DNA of 17,804 bases from Verrucomicrobiales bacterium (GTDB lineage: Bacteria; Verrucomicrobiota; Verrucomicrobiia; Limisphaerales; UBA9464), in NCBI GenBank assembly GCA_003445095.1, contig DLVS01000540.1, positions 1 to 17,804 of the forward strand, given 5' to 3'. This document shows positions 1 to 8,239 of the stretch, one piece after another (position 1 is the stretch's first letter; each line of letters begins with the position of its first letter). The translations under genes and the position numbers were made by a program. Below the pieces are notes generated by a model. That model ran no database searches. It was given only the letters and a program-made list of their open reading frames with translations, and had not been told where the DNA came from.

Positions 1-3000
1 GCCTCCCAAAGAAACAACGGTGTATTCAAGAGATCATAGTGTTTGCGCATGGCGCTTAGGTAATGGCCCCACGCGTCTCCGTGTCCCATCGGATACAGTT
101 TCATTGCGTCGTTTTCGTCGAGAAAGCCGTCCTGTGTTACGTCCGTGATCTGATAGTTCAGCGCATAGGCCACCTCGCCTTCGCCTTTGGTGAAGTTCCA
201 GAACAGGCGATTGAATATGGGGCGCCCGAGGCTTTCGTCGGTGCCCCGCAGCAACGCCAATTCCTCGTCGAGCAGCGTGGGCAACTGATTCTCGAAACAG
301 AAACGCGACGAGTTCAGGCTGCCGTGATCGAGGGTGTCGTTGCCGAAGCCGATGGTGGCATCCAGGCTGAAGCCCAGAGTCGGATCGAGCGCGTCATCCC
401 ATGCCTCGCGGCCCAGGGCAGTGTAAAAGTCCGCCAGCCGTGAAGACGCGAGCAGGATGGCCGCGTTAATGCCGCTGGTGACCGAGGGGTTTTCTGCGTC
501 CACACTTAAGTCGCGGGCGCGCTTCAATACTGTTTCGTACAGTTCGATCAGGCCCAAGTTCTCAATCACATCAACGCTAGAGTTAAGCGCAACTGGCCCT
601 ACGAAGGGGGCCCCCAGTTGCGCAATTAGACTGGCCGTCGTCGCGGGGCTGTCGTTCCGTCCGAATTCCCGGATCCGGGCCTCGTAAGGATTGACGCCAT
701 CGAGCACTCGCTTCACCCAGCCCATCGCCAACTGGGCTCGATAATCCGGACGGCCATCATTGTTCAGATCCCGGATCGATGAGTTGGCGGCCCCGGCCCA
801 AGCAGAGGAACTCTCTGAGCTCGCGTCGCGATGGTGATAGCGAACGAAAAAGAGATTGTCGGCCAGCAGCAATGCCGGGCTGCCACGCAGCTCAAGTTCA
901 CTTTGCCCGACGCCTCCTTCAGAATCCGCGAACAAGCTCCACGTCGGCGAACCATTCTCCCCCCCCGGTGGAACGTCTCCCGCTGACACGGCACCGTCCT
1001 CTTCACGATGCCACCATTCGTAAGTAAGCTGATCCACGTTCCCGCCGAAATCAGCCGTGTGCCGTAGCGTAATGTTCTCATCGAACACATTGGCTGGGAG
1101 CATCGTTTTGATCGCACCCCGGTAAAGCTGAGTGGCATCCACTTTAATGATATGCAACGTGACCGGGGCCTCACCGAGACTCTCGTGATTGTTTTCCGCG
1201 ATGGTTACATAGCCGGAAGTCAAACTGCTCTCGGGATTCAGCAGTTCCGGATTCGTGACCAGGGCAAGCCCGGGCCCGAGCGCGCGGAGGGGTTTTACCT
1301 GAGACGTCTGCCCCGGTAGCGGCTCGACTCCCACCAACCAGTCGCCGCTAGATCCGTCCACACTTGCGGGATTGCGGCTCAGGTCGAAGAGCGCGCGCAC
1401 CTTGTCGTGCCAAGTCGGGTCGGCCCCGCCAACCCGTTCCAGGACTTGAAGTTCTCTGGAGTTGAGAATGTTTGGTTCGAGGAGATAAACCGGCGGCGGT
1501 GCGGCTGTTAAATCGGAGTCACCCAGCTTGCGGTCATTGACCAACCCGCGAAGGACCAAGACGCCGGGCGCATCGGCCGCGCTCACTTTGGCCAACGGTT
1601 TGAAGAAGACCCGTCGTTGCAGGGACGGCGGAAGCTGATTGAAATACCATGTGTCGCCGTCCACGGTAATGTCTGAGCTAGCGGGACTGCGAAGATGCAC
1701 CGGCAGATTCGTGGTGGCATAGCTGATCCTGCGCTCCTCCAACGGAGCAATGATTCGCGCCATGAAATGGTCGCGATGGCTTGGCGAGCCGGAGGTATTC
1801 ATGGAGGGATTCATCGAGTCGAAGACAATCTCCCCGGCCGCGAAGCCAATAATACCCGGCAACCCGGGCGCGTCAGAGTTGTCGGCCTTGTTCTCGCCAC
1901 CCGCGTAGGTGAGTGTCTCGCCCACTTTTAAGACGGGAACTTCATCAGGCCATTCGGTGCGGTAATTCACGGCGGAGGGGGTCGCGCGCACTATTTCTGC
2001 GGGGTCAAAAACACCATAGCGGCGAAGCTCTGCTCTCGGGTGGTCAACGACGAATTCAGGAAGGAACGGAATGCAGTCACCGACTTTTTTAACGGAACTG
2101 CCAATGTCTTGGTCGAAGGGATACCAGAAATCCGGCTGGAGCCTATAATAATAGCGACCTTCAAAAGCCGAATCGCCGGAGACAGCCCAGGCAGCGCCTT
2201 TATGATCGACGAACCAGGTCCTTTGGTTCGCCGAAATGTCCTGAAAATAGCTGCCGTTGGGCGTGGCCAGCGAGTCGTTGAGACAGGGCGAAAGCCCGAT
2301 CACCAGATTCAACGGATAAGGTGCCACGACGAGTTCGCCGGCGCCCATCTCGTATTGAAATATGTAAGAGGCGCCCGTGCTGCCCGGGAGCTCAGCCGCG
2401 TAGTCGTCGACGACATGGGCTGTGCGTTGGACCTGATAAACCGCCATCTTCCAGGCTTCTTCAGGCGTCGCCGCCTGCTTGTCGAAGTACTGAACCAAGA
2501 CATAAGGATCTGAAGTGTAGTCGGTGCCGTTCAGAGGCGCCCCACGCGCCGCGATAAGTTCCCGACTAAGATTCAGGTCGTTCCGCAGCGCATAGGCCGC
2601 CGGCACGCTTCTCCCGGATAGACTGGCGTGCAGCGAGGGATAGATGCGCGCGTGTTCCTCGTTGGGATTAAATCCGGGCAATGCGCGATCCGGTTGATGA
2701 TAGACGCTAACTTGCTCATAGCGATCCGGGTCAAACTCCAGTTGCCGATTTCCGGCCGCGTCGAGCCCTTCCGAGCCCAGGCGGCTGGCAATCACAATCC
2801 TCTTCAGGTCGGTCTCCAGAGGAGTCGCGTCCGCGCTTGGCGCCACCGGCCAATCGAAACCGTAGTAGTACACCGGTCTCGCCGGCCATTCGATGTTATC
2901 ATGCTTTTCATACCAGACGACCACCAAGTCTTGCTCGGTTGGAATCCGCGGCGTTCCGGGATAGTCGAAGGTAGAATTGACCGGAATGATAGGCCCGGAG

Positions 3001-6000
3001 ACACGGTCGCGATCATAGATGCGGGCGTTATAGTTAGCCAATCGGTGCATGACATAACCGGTTCCCTTCCCAGCAGTATCAAATGCGCTCGAGAGTTTCA
3101 CGCCAATGGTGGCGCGCTGCGAAATATTCAATAGACCGATTGTGTCGTTGTTCCATAAAGTCGTATGCACAACGCGGACCTCGAGTGCCTCTCCGACCGC
3201 GCCCGTGGCGATGCCGGGAGCAGTGGAGAACAGGAGCACCGAACGGCCTCGCTGAGTGGCGGAGAACTGAGCACCCGCCGCGACGCCGTCACCCGTGGAA
3301 TAAAGGAGCCCACGAAACGCTCGGTTATCGGTGGCGCTAGGATCCAGGATTACGGCCGGGGTATTGGCAATATGGTAATAGAAATTCGGCCCCGAATACG
3401 CCTGGGACGGATCGTCCTGCCAAGGCTCACCCGGAAATCCCGAAAAGATTTGCGTCACCACCTCAACGCCAGATTGGGTCGTATTCCATTTAGCGAGAAC
3501 AATCCCCGGCCGAATAGGCAGGGCCGTCTGGGTCGCCTCGTCCCAAATGAGCATGTTGTCCGGATTGCTCCCCGGGGGGCCCTGGATGACTGCAAGTTCT
3601 TTCCACCGACCCACAGTGGCGGGCATGGGTGGTGCGGCGCTGGAGAATGACACCGTTTGACCAATGCCGGTATGAATCACATAAACGGTTTCGCCATAGT
3701 TCCAGAACACGGTTACCGGTTGGGTGAGATTGGCGACGCGCTTGACCCAATATTCGTTGTTGTCGGCTGAGCCGATGCGGAACAGGTCGAGTTCGCCGTC
3801 GAGCTGGAGATCGCTGGTCGCTGTCGTATCGATTGTGAAGTCACCATCCGCGAAGTATCCGGGCGACACGGGATTGGCATAGCGCCATCCCTTGAGGGCG
3901 ATGTCTTCATCGGATCGCAACGCCCCGAATTCAATGGAACTGCCGGCATCAAACCAGCGTTCGCCTCCATTGCTCGTCACAACCGAGCCGCTCACCTCGG
4001 CTCCGCTGCCGTCCAGCACACGCGAGACCAACAGATTGCGGAGACTCGACTCGGAATGTTGCGCGGTAACACTATATTGTTTGCTCCAGGAATAGGCGAT
4101 GGTCGCGGGTCGGGTCATCGCAAATTCCTGCACGGCCACCCGTTCCACCGGTGTGCTGATTGCGGTGGTGGTCGGTGCCGGTAGGGTCACTTCGTAGGAC
4201 TTTAATTTGTAACGGACGCCAAACGCTTGTTGATCGATCGGATAGACCACGCCATCGATCGTCGCTTGGACCTGGGTGCCCTCCGCCAGCCAGTTCGTAC
4301 CGATCAGGGGCGTTGGACTGCCTGGCGACGCCGTGGCCGGGAGTCCGGCGGTCGCGTGATCGCTGGTGATCAGCAAACGATGTTGCGTTTCCCACGCGAA
4401 GGTGATCGTCGTGTCGAGAATCAGATCCAAGGAGAGAGAGTTTCCGGCGGTGGTTCCCACTTCATTGTCTAACGTGAACCCGGTAACCTTGCGACGCGTG
4501 CCGCCGTCGTTCGCGACCTGATCCGCCACCCTCACCGTAATCGGCGTTCCCTGGAAATAGCTTTCCTCAAAGCGCGTCGTCGATTGAGCTTCGCCATTGA
4601 TGATGATCGGCTCGTAAGCCGACTCCACGACGAGCCGTGCTTGGCGCAGGAAATCGCCTTCGGAGGTGATTCCCGTGAGCCAACCCCAGGACTCCACCCT
4701 GTCTGCCGAACTTGTAGCCAGGCTGAGCTCGTTGGGAGCCTGCCCCAGCAACAGATTGGAGCCTCCGGAGCGGAACGAGCCACCCCAAAGCACTCGTTGC
4801 TGCGCAAGGGCAAAGGCCAGCAGTCTCCCTGTAAATAGATTGGGCCGGGGAACGTCGGTCGCCCGCGAGGTTGTCTTTAACCAAAGCGGCCGCAGACTTA
4901 AGTCGAATGCGCCAACGAAGTCGCTGTCGCTGAGGCTGAGCAATTCGAGATCTAAGTCTCCCACGCTCGACGACGTCGGCGAGTTTTCTCCATACACCTG
5001 GAGCGTAGTCGGCATCGGTCCGGTGACATAGACGCGATTACCGCCTCCCCGAATCCGTGTCGGATGTGTAATCAGCGAAGAGTCGGCTCGGCCATTGATA
5101 AAATAAGCGACAGCGTTATCCGAGACGTAGTCGTCCCCCCCGAGGCGGGTCAGAAAGCCCAATCGGTACGTAACGAGTGGGCCGGAAAGGTTTTTCCTTC
5201 CCGTCGCAGTGGCCGTGCCCGAAACAAACGCTTTGCCGCCAATCAACGCGAGATCGGTTCCGCGAACCTCGCGCTCCACGTCGTTGCGAGTCAAGGGCAG
5301 GGCGGCGAGATCCGTCCCCGAATCGAAGTCATTGAACGCCATCCACGCTCCTCCCGGGCTTACCTTCCCAGCGACAGGGGTCACGTAGAATGAGCTGCTG
5401 ACTGTTCGGTAAAGGACATTGTTGGCGTTGGTTACCGAGGCGCCGTTGCCCAAATTCATGAGTGCATGGACATCATTATTACCGTCGATCGCGAGCGCGA
5501 TCGTCTCTTCTGAGGTTGTTCCCGAAGCGCCGCCGAGAAGGCGCCACTGAAAAGTTCCCGCGCTATTGAGCTTCGCAACGTAAGCCGTCTTCCCGGCCGC
5601 CGGTCCTAGCGTCGCCAAGTTATCGACGGCATGAGAGTTGCCCGACTGGCGGTAAATGAACGCCAGCGCCGGTTCGCAGAATCCGCCGAAATAGACGCTG
5701 CCGTCGGGCGCGGCGACGACCGCGTTGACGTTCGCGGCGCGGCTGGCCGAAATCGTCGCGACATAGCGAATCCACTGCCGAGTTCCGGTTTTATCCAACT
5801 TGACGAGGAACCCCACCTGACGTCCTTCCTGAGAGTCGAAGTATCCGGCTACCAGAATCGCATCCGCGGTCACGGCCACATCTTTTACCTCGACTTGGCG
5901 CCTCGGCACAAACCAGGTGTAAAGGCCCGGTTGAACGGCATCGGTCACCGGAATTAGGACCCGCTGAACCCAGACCCAGCCGCCTTGTGGATCCAACTTA

Positions 6001-6314
6001 CCAACGAACACATCATTAGTCTGCCGGCCGCGGTCCAAAGTGGGGGCCGGGAGCGACAGGGTGGGGGAGAATTGGGCTGAACCTAAAATGTTGCCGGCGA
6101 CAAAGGTGGAGCCATCCGAGTCGGTCTTAGCCTGCTGCAAGGCGACGTTGTCCTCGAGTCCATCGACCAAGCCAGGAATCACCTTGGCGAACGTGTCGAA
6201 CGCGTGGAGTGGGTTCGTTGCGGGGCTGAGCAAAATGGCCAGCACAACTCCGCAGAAAGAGGGACGGAGGCCGATCGTGAACCTGAAGTTAGTCCAAGAA
6301 CTGAAGCGACTCAT
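1..6314 (-). CDS. giant secreted beta-repeat protein (C-terminus beyond window)
   Basis: The frame stays open from the ATG at 6312-6314 to the left edge, about 2104 residues with no stop. AAGGA lies 7 nt before the ATG. The N-terminus is a signal peptide: a basic stretch, then the hydrophobic CGVVLAILLSP, then a likely cut after PLHA near residue 38. Residues about 100-280 hold SBBP-like propeller repeats (VAVTADAILVAGYF, VNAVVAAPDGSVYFGGF, each followed by a KLD/KLN..GT.QW strand). Residues about 600-830 hold strands like bacterial surface repeats (TFAWETQHRLLITSDH, YSWSKQYSVTAQH, WFDAGSSIEFGALR). Asp-rich, calcium-site-like loops occur near residue 1845 (LNNDGRPDY) and near residue 2070 (TQDGFLDEND), the latter followed by GHGDAWGHYL. 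I recall similar long proteins from Verrucomicrobia, but know of no function. It is the last gene of a three-gene operon, 15 bp after its neighbour. A surface or secreted structural or binding role is inference. Confidence 0.88.
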   Translation of the reverse strand, partial: MSRFSSWTNFRFTIGLRPSFCGVVLAILLSPATNPLHAFDTFAKVIPGLVDGLEDNVALQQAKTDSDGSTFVAGNILGSAQFSPTLSLPAPTLDRGRQTNDVFVGKLDPQGGWVWVQRVLIPVTDAVQPGLYTWFVPRRQVEVKDVAVTADAILVAGYFDSQEGRQVGFLVKLDKTGTRQWIRYVATISASRAANVNAVVAAPDGSVYFGGFCEPALAFIYRQSGNSHAVDNLATLGPAAGKTAYVAKLNSAGTFQWRLLGGASGTTSEETIALAIDGNNDVHALMNLGNGASVTNANNVLYRTVSSSFYVTPVAGKVSPGGAWMAFNDFDSGTDLAALPLTRNDVEREVRGTDLALIGGKAFVSGTATATGRKNLSGPLVTYRLGFLTRLGGDDYVSDNAVAYFINGRADSSLITHPTRIRGGGNRVYVTGPMPTTLQVYGENSPTSSSVGDLDLELLSLSDSDFVGAFDLSLRPLWLKTTSRATDVPRPNLFTGRLLAFALAQQRVLWGGSFRSGGSNLLLGQAPNELSLATSSADRVESWGWLTGITSEGDFLRQARLVVESAYEPIIINGEAQSTTRFEESYFQGTPITVRVADQVANDGGTRRKVTGFTLDNEVGTTAGNSLSLDLILDTTITFAWETQHRLLITSDHATAGLPATASPGSPTPLIGTNWLAEGTQVQATIDGVVYPIDQQAFGVRYKLKSYEVTLPAPTTTAISTPVERVAVQEFAMTRPATIAYSWSKQYSVTAQHSESSLRNLLVSRVLDGSGAEVSGSVVTSNGGERWFDAGSSIEFGALRSDEDIALKGWRYANPVSPGYFADGDFTIDTTATSDLQLDGELDLFRIGSADNNEYWVKRVANLTQPVTVFWNYGETVYVIHTGIGQTVSFSSAAPPMPATVGRWKELAVIQGPPGSNPDNMLIWDEATQTALPIRPGIVLAKWNTTQSGVEVVTQIFSGFPGEPWQDDPSQAYSGPNFYYHIANTPAVILDPSATDNRAFRGLLYSTGDGVAAGAQFSATQRGRSVLLFSTAPGIATGAVGEALEVRVVHTTLWNNDTIGLLNISQRATIGVKLSSAFDTAGKGTGYVMHRLANYNARIYDRDRVSGPIIPVNSTFDYPGTPRIPTEQDLVVVWYEKHDNIEWPARPVYYYGFDWPVAPSADATPLETDLKRIVIASRLGSEGLDAAGNRQLEFDPDRYEQVSVYHQPDRALPGFNPNEEHARIYPSLHASLSGRSVPAAYALRNDLNLSRELIAARGAPLNGTDYTSDPYVLVQYFDKQAATPEEAWKMAVYQVQRTAHVVDDYAAELPGSTGASYIFQYEMGAGELVVAPYPLNLVIGLSPCLNDSLATPNGSYFQDISANQRTWFVDHKGAAWAVSGDSAFEGRYYYRLQPDFWYPFDQDIGSSVKKVGDCIPFLPEFVVDHPRAELRRYGVFDPAEIVRATPSAVNYRTEWPDEVPVLKVGETLTYAGGENKADNSDAPGLPGIIGFAAGEIVFDSMNPSMNTSGSPSHRDHFMARIIAPLEERRISYATTNLPVHLRSPASSDITVDGDTWYFNQLPPSLQRRVFFKPLAKVSAADAPGVLVLRGLVNDRKLGDSDLTAAPPPVYLLEPNILNSRELQVLERVGGADPTWHDKVRALFDLSRNPASVDGSSGDWLVGVEPLPGQTSQVKPLRALGPGLALVTNPELLNPESSLTSGYVTIAENNHESLGEAPVTLHIIKVDATQLYRGAIKTMLPANVFDENITLRHTADFGGNVDQLTYEWWHREEDGAVSAGDVPPGGENGSPTWSLFADSEGGVGQSELELRGSPALLLADNLFFVRYHHRDASSESSSAWAGAANSSIRDLNNDGRPDYRAQLAMGWVKRVLDGVNPYEARIREFGRNDSPATTASLIAQLGAPFVGPVALNSSVDVIENLGLIELYETVLKRARDLSVDAENPSVTSGINAAILLASSRLADFYTALGREAWDDALDPTLGFSLDATIGFGNDTLDHGSLNSSRFCFENQLPTLLDEELALLRGTDESLGRPIFNRLFWNFTKGEGEVAYALNYQITDVTQDGFLDENDAMKLYPMGHGDAWGHYLSAMRKHYDLLNTPLFLWE

Positions 6315-6329
6315 GGCAGATTCCTTGAG

Positions 6330-7025
6330 TTATTGATTCAACGAAGGCGTGGAAGCCACCCGGGTTAGCGTCACTTCGCCGCTGACCTTGAGCTCAAAAG
6401 TGACCAAACCTTGTAGGGTCTCTTCGTAATTGGCTTTAATGTGATAGACCCCGGCGGTTTCGAAGATGGCCGAAGTGAAGGTTAGGTGGAATGACCGCGT
6501 GATCGATAATCCCTCGGCATGATCAGGGTGAAACTTATGCCGAAACGGATTCGTGGGATGATTCTTATCGAGCGTTAATGTTCCGGCGCAGGTTTCGGCT
6601 TGGCCAAGAGTCCCCGCAAGGCGCAAGGCAAAGTCGTCTGGAGTCGCATCGTTGTCCGTGAAGTCGTAAGCCACGGTGGAAAGGCGCTGGCCCAACACGG
6701 CGTTGTTGGTGCGCTGCAGGGATAAGGCGCCCAGCAGCGCGGGCTTGGTGAGCACTACCGGCTCGAAGTCGTCGGTTCCGGCGCGCGCCGCGATGATCGC
6801 GTCTTTGAGCAGCGAAACGTTCCCAGTCGCATCGACATGCAGCACGATTCGCCACGAGGCGGGTGGAACGACTGGCTTCAAAATCCCTTGGTTGCTTACT
6901 TGGGTAATCTGAACTTCTCCCACCCATAACCCGGTCGCTTCGGACGCCAATGCAGAGAGTCCGAGGAGGCTGAGAAACAGAGCGGTGCGACCTATCAACC
7001 GGGAGAACCAAAGTCGTATTCTCAT
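6330..7025 (-). CDS. exported hypothetical protein with NPFRHKFHPDH motif
   Basis: This 231-aa protein has a clear signal peptide: basic MRIRLWFSRLIGR, hydrophobic TALFLSLLGLSALA, and a cut probably near residue 28 (ALAS-EATG). The mature part starts with GLWVGEVQITQV and is mostly predicted beta strand. It includes WRIVLHVDATGNVSLLKDAI and, around residues 157-167, the unusual NPFRHKFHPDH. The end (ETLQGLVTFELKVSGEVTLTR) looks like paired strands. I recall the NPF-H-HPDH motif in verrucomicrobial secreted proteins that sit next to giant proteins, but it has no function I can name. The His/Asp-rich motif could bind metal, which is inference. The gene starts 24 bp after the upstream gene and stops 15 bp before the giant gene, so the three are almost certainly co-transcribed. 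No Shine-Dalgarno is obvious before its ATG, so translational coupling is possible. Confidence 0.85.
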   Translation of the reverse strand: MRIRLWFSRLIGRTALFLSLLGLSALASEATGLWVGEVQITQVSNQGILKPVVPPASWRIVLHVDATGNVSLLKDAIIAARAGTDDFEPVVLTKPALLGALSLQRTNNAVLGQRLSTVAYDFTDNDATPDDFALRLAGTLGQAETCAGTLTLDKNHPTNPFRHKFHPDHAEGLSITRSFHLTFTSAIFETAGVYHIKANYEETLQGLVTFELKVSGEVTLTRVASTPSLNQ

Positions 7026-7049
7026 AAATGCGTATTCAAGAGGTGACGG

Positions 7050-8087
7050 TCAGGGTCGGGACAAGGACATGGCGGAGTCGGGTTGGCGCAGGACGTTGAG
7101 GGGAACCCAGTGGAGCGTGCCACGACCGTCGGAAATCCGGAGCAGCGCAGAACTTGAATCGGCGGTCATCGCGCTGCGGTGGGGCTCCACCTGCCAAGTC
7201 GTAGAATCGCCGGCAGACAGAGGCGGAAAGTGAACGGTCTCGGAAACCGGCTGGCGGACGGTTGCCAGCGTGGTGGCATCGCGGCTCAGTTGCCAAAGAG
7301 GAACCGGGTTGGGACCGCCGACGATGGCGATCTGAACATGCGCCTCGGTAGAAGACGCTTCGTTGACGATCCGCAGGGGTCGACCGCGCCCGATGCGATC
7401 AAACGCTAATTCCCCGCTGGCCGGCAGCGACAGCCCGAGCGGTCCCTGATAATGCGAGGCACCATCAGTCTGAATCCAATAGGCTTCGCCACTTCGGGCG
7501 CGGGCTAGGGTAGGTTGGCGCACCAGTTTCCAGGTGTCTTGTTCGAGCCGGAAGATCCGCAAACGCCGATGCCCGGAACTACTTGAAAAAAATTGCGCAA
7601 ACGTCGGCGGTGACTCGGGATCGACGGGGAGTCCGGTGAACGTACAGGTATCCGCGTACCACTTAAGCACGCTGGCGCGCGCTTCGCCTGAGACATTCCA
7701 GGTGAAATCAGCCGTGGCTCGAATTAGCAAGGCGCGGGGCGCCGGAATCTCGCGAAGCGTGGATAAAGCGGACTCCGGCAGCTGGGGCGAATACCAGACG
7801 CCCCACCCTTCCTCACGCCACGGAGCGTCTCCGGGTTGTCGGAGAAACTGGCCTTCGAGGCGTCCGGGAAAGAAGCTGGCAACGGTATCCACCGGCAATT
7901 GCGCGAAGATATCGTCGGAGGTCGCATTGGCGGGTTGAACCTCCAAATAAACGGCGTTCCATCCGGTGCGTAGCTGAATCGATTGCGTCCGCTCGACTCC
8001 AGCCGCCACGGCGACCACCAAGGTGAGACTCGCAATGATGGGAAGCAGTCGGAGTCGAAAACGGGGAGTGAGAAGATACGCACTCAT
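7050..8087 (-). CDS. exported hypothetical protein, first gene of secreted-protein operon
   Basis: The open frame reaches back to 8207, but I place the start at the ATG at 8085-8087. From there the protein (about 345 aa) begins with a proper signal peptide: MSAYLLTPRFRLRLLPIIAS, then a hydrophobic LTLVVAVAAG core. GGAAGGG lies about 11 nt upstream. The 40 residues of the longer version are basic and would bury the signal. The mature protein begins SIQLRTGWNAVYLEVQPAN. It has two apparent beta-rich halves, with FTGLPVDPESPPTFAQFF in the middle and EAYWIQTDGASHYQGPLGL further on. I recall similar GWNAVYLEV and AYW..TDGA-YQGP patterns in verrucomicrobial secreted proteins, without a known role. 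It heads the operon with the 231-aa protein and the giant protein, so the three probably work together at or outside the cell envelope. That joint role is inference. Confidence 0.82.
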   Translation of the reverse strand: MSAYLLTPRFRLRLLPIIASLTLVVAVAAGVERTQSIQLRTGWNAVYLEVQPANATSDDIFAQLPVDTVASFFPGRLEGQFLRQPGDAPWREEGWGVWYSPQLPESALSTLREIPAPRALLIRATADFTWNVSGEARASVLKWYADTCTFTGLPVDPESPPTFAQFFSSSSGHRRLRIFRLEQDTWKLVRQPTLARARSGEAYWIQTDGASHYQGPLGLSLPASGELAFDRIGRGRPLRIVNEASSTEAHVQIAIVGGPNPVPLWQLSRDATTLATVRQPVSETVHFPPLSAGDSTTWQVEPHRSAMTADSSSALLRISDGRGTLHWVPLNVLRQPDSAMSLSRP

Positions 8088-8109
8088 AAGCTCGCTAACC
8101 CTTCCTGAA

Positions 8110-8130
8110 AGAATTCTTCCAAGAAGTTCT
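8110..8130. promoter_or_regulatory. imperfect palindrome upstream of secreted-protein operon
   Basis: Between the divergent operon and kinase genes lies AGAATTCTT-CC-AAGAAGTTCT, an inverted repeat broken only by one unpaired base. It ends 23 bp upstream of the chosen operon start. It could be an operator or an mRNA hairpin in the leader. No convincing -35/-10 pair was found on either strand of this 152-bp gap, so the assignment is tentative. Confidence 0.22.
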
Positions 8131-8239
8131 GAAAAATCTTTTGGCCGCTTCACGCCGGGCGGACGGTGGAGGCGAAGACGTGCCGCGCGCTTCCCGGACT
8201 TGGCCATTCGACGGGCTCAGGCCATGATCCGCTTGCTTC

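Noticed and set aside
1..6314. Many short open frames on the plus strand of this region
   Set aside because: They mirror the giant minus-strand gene, which has a continuous frame, signal peptide and ribosome site.
8088..8207. 40-residue N-terminal extension of the first operon gene
   Set aside because: It would place a basic, non-conserved-looking stretch before a clear signal peptide; the downstream ATG has a better ribosome site.
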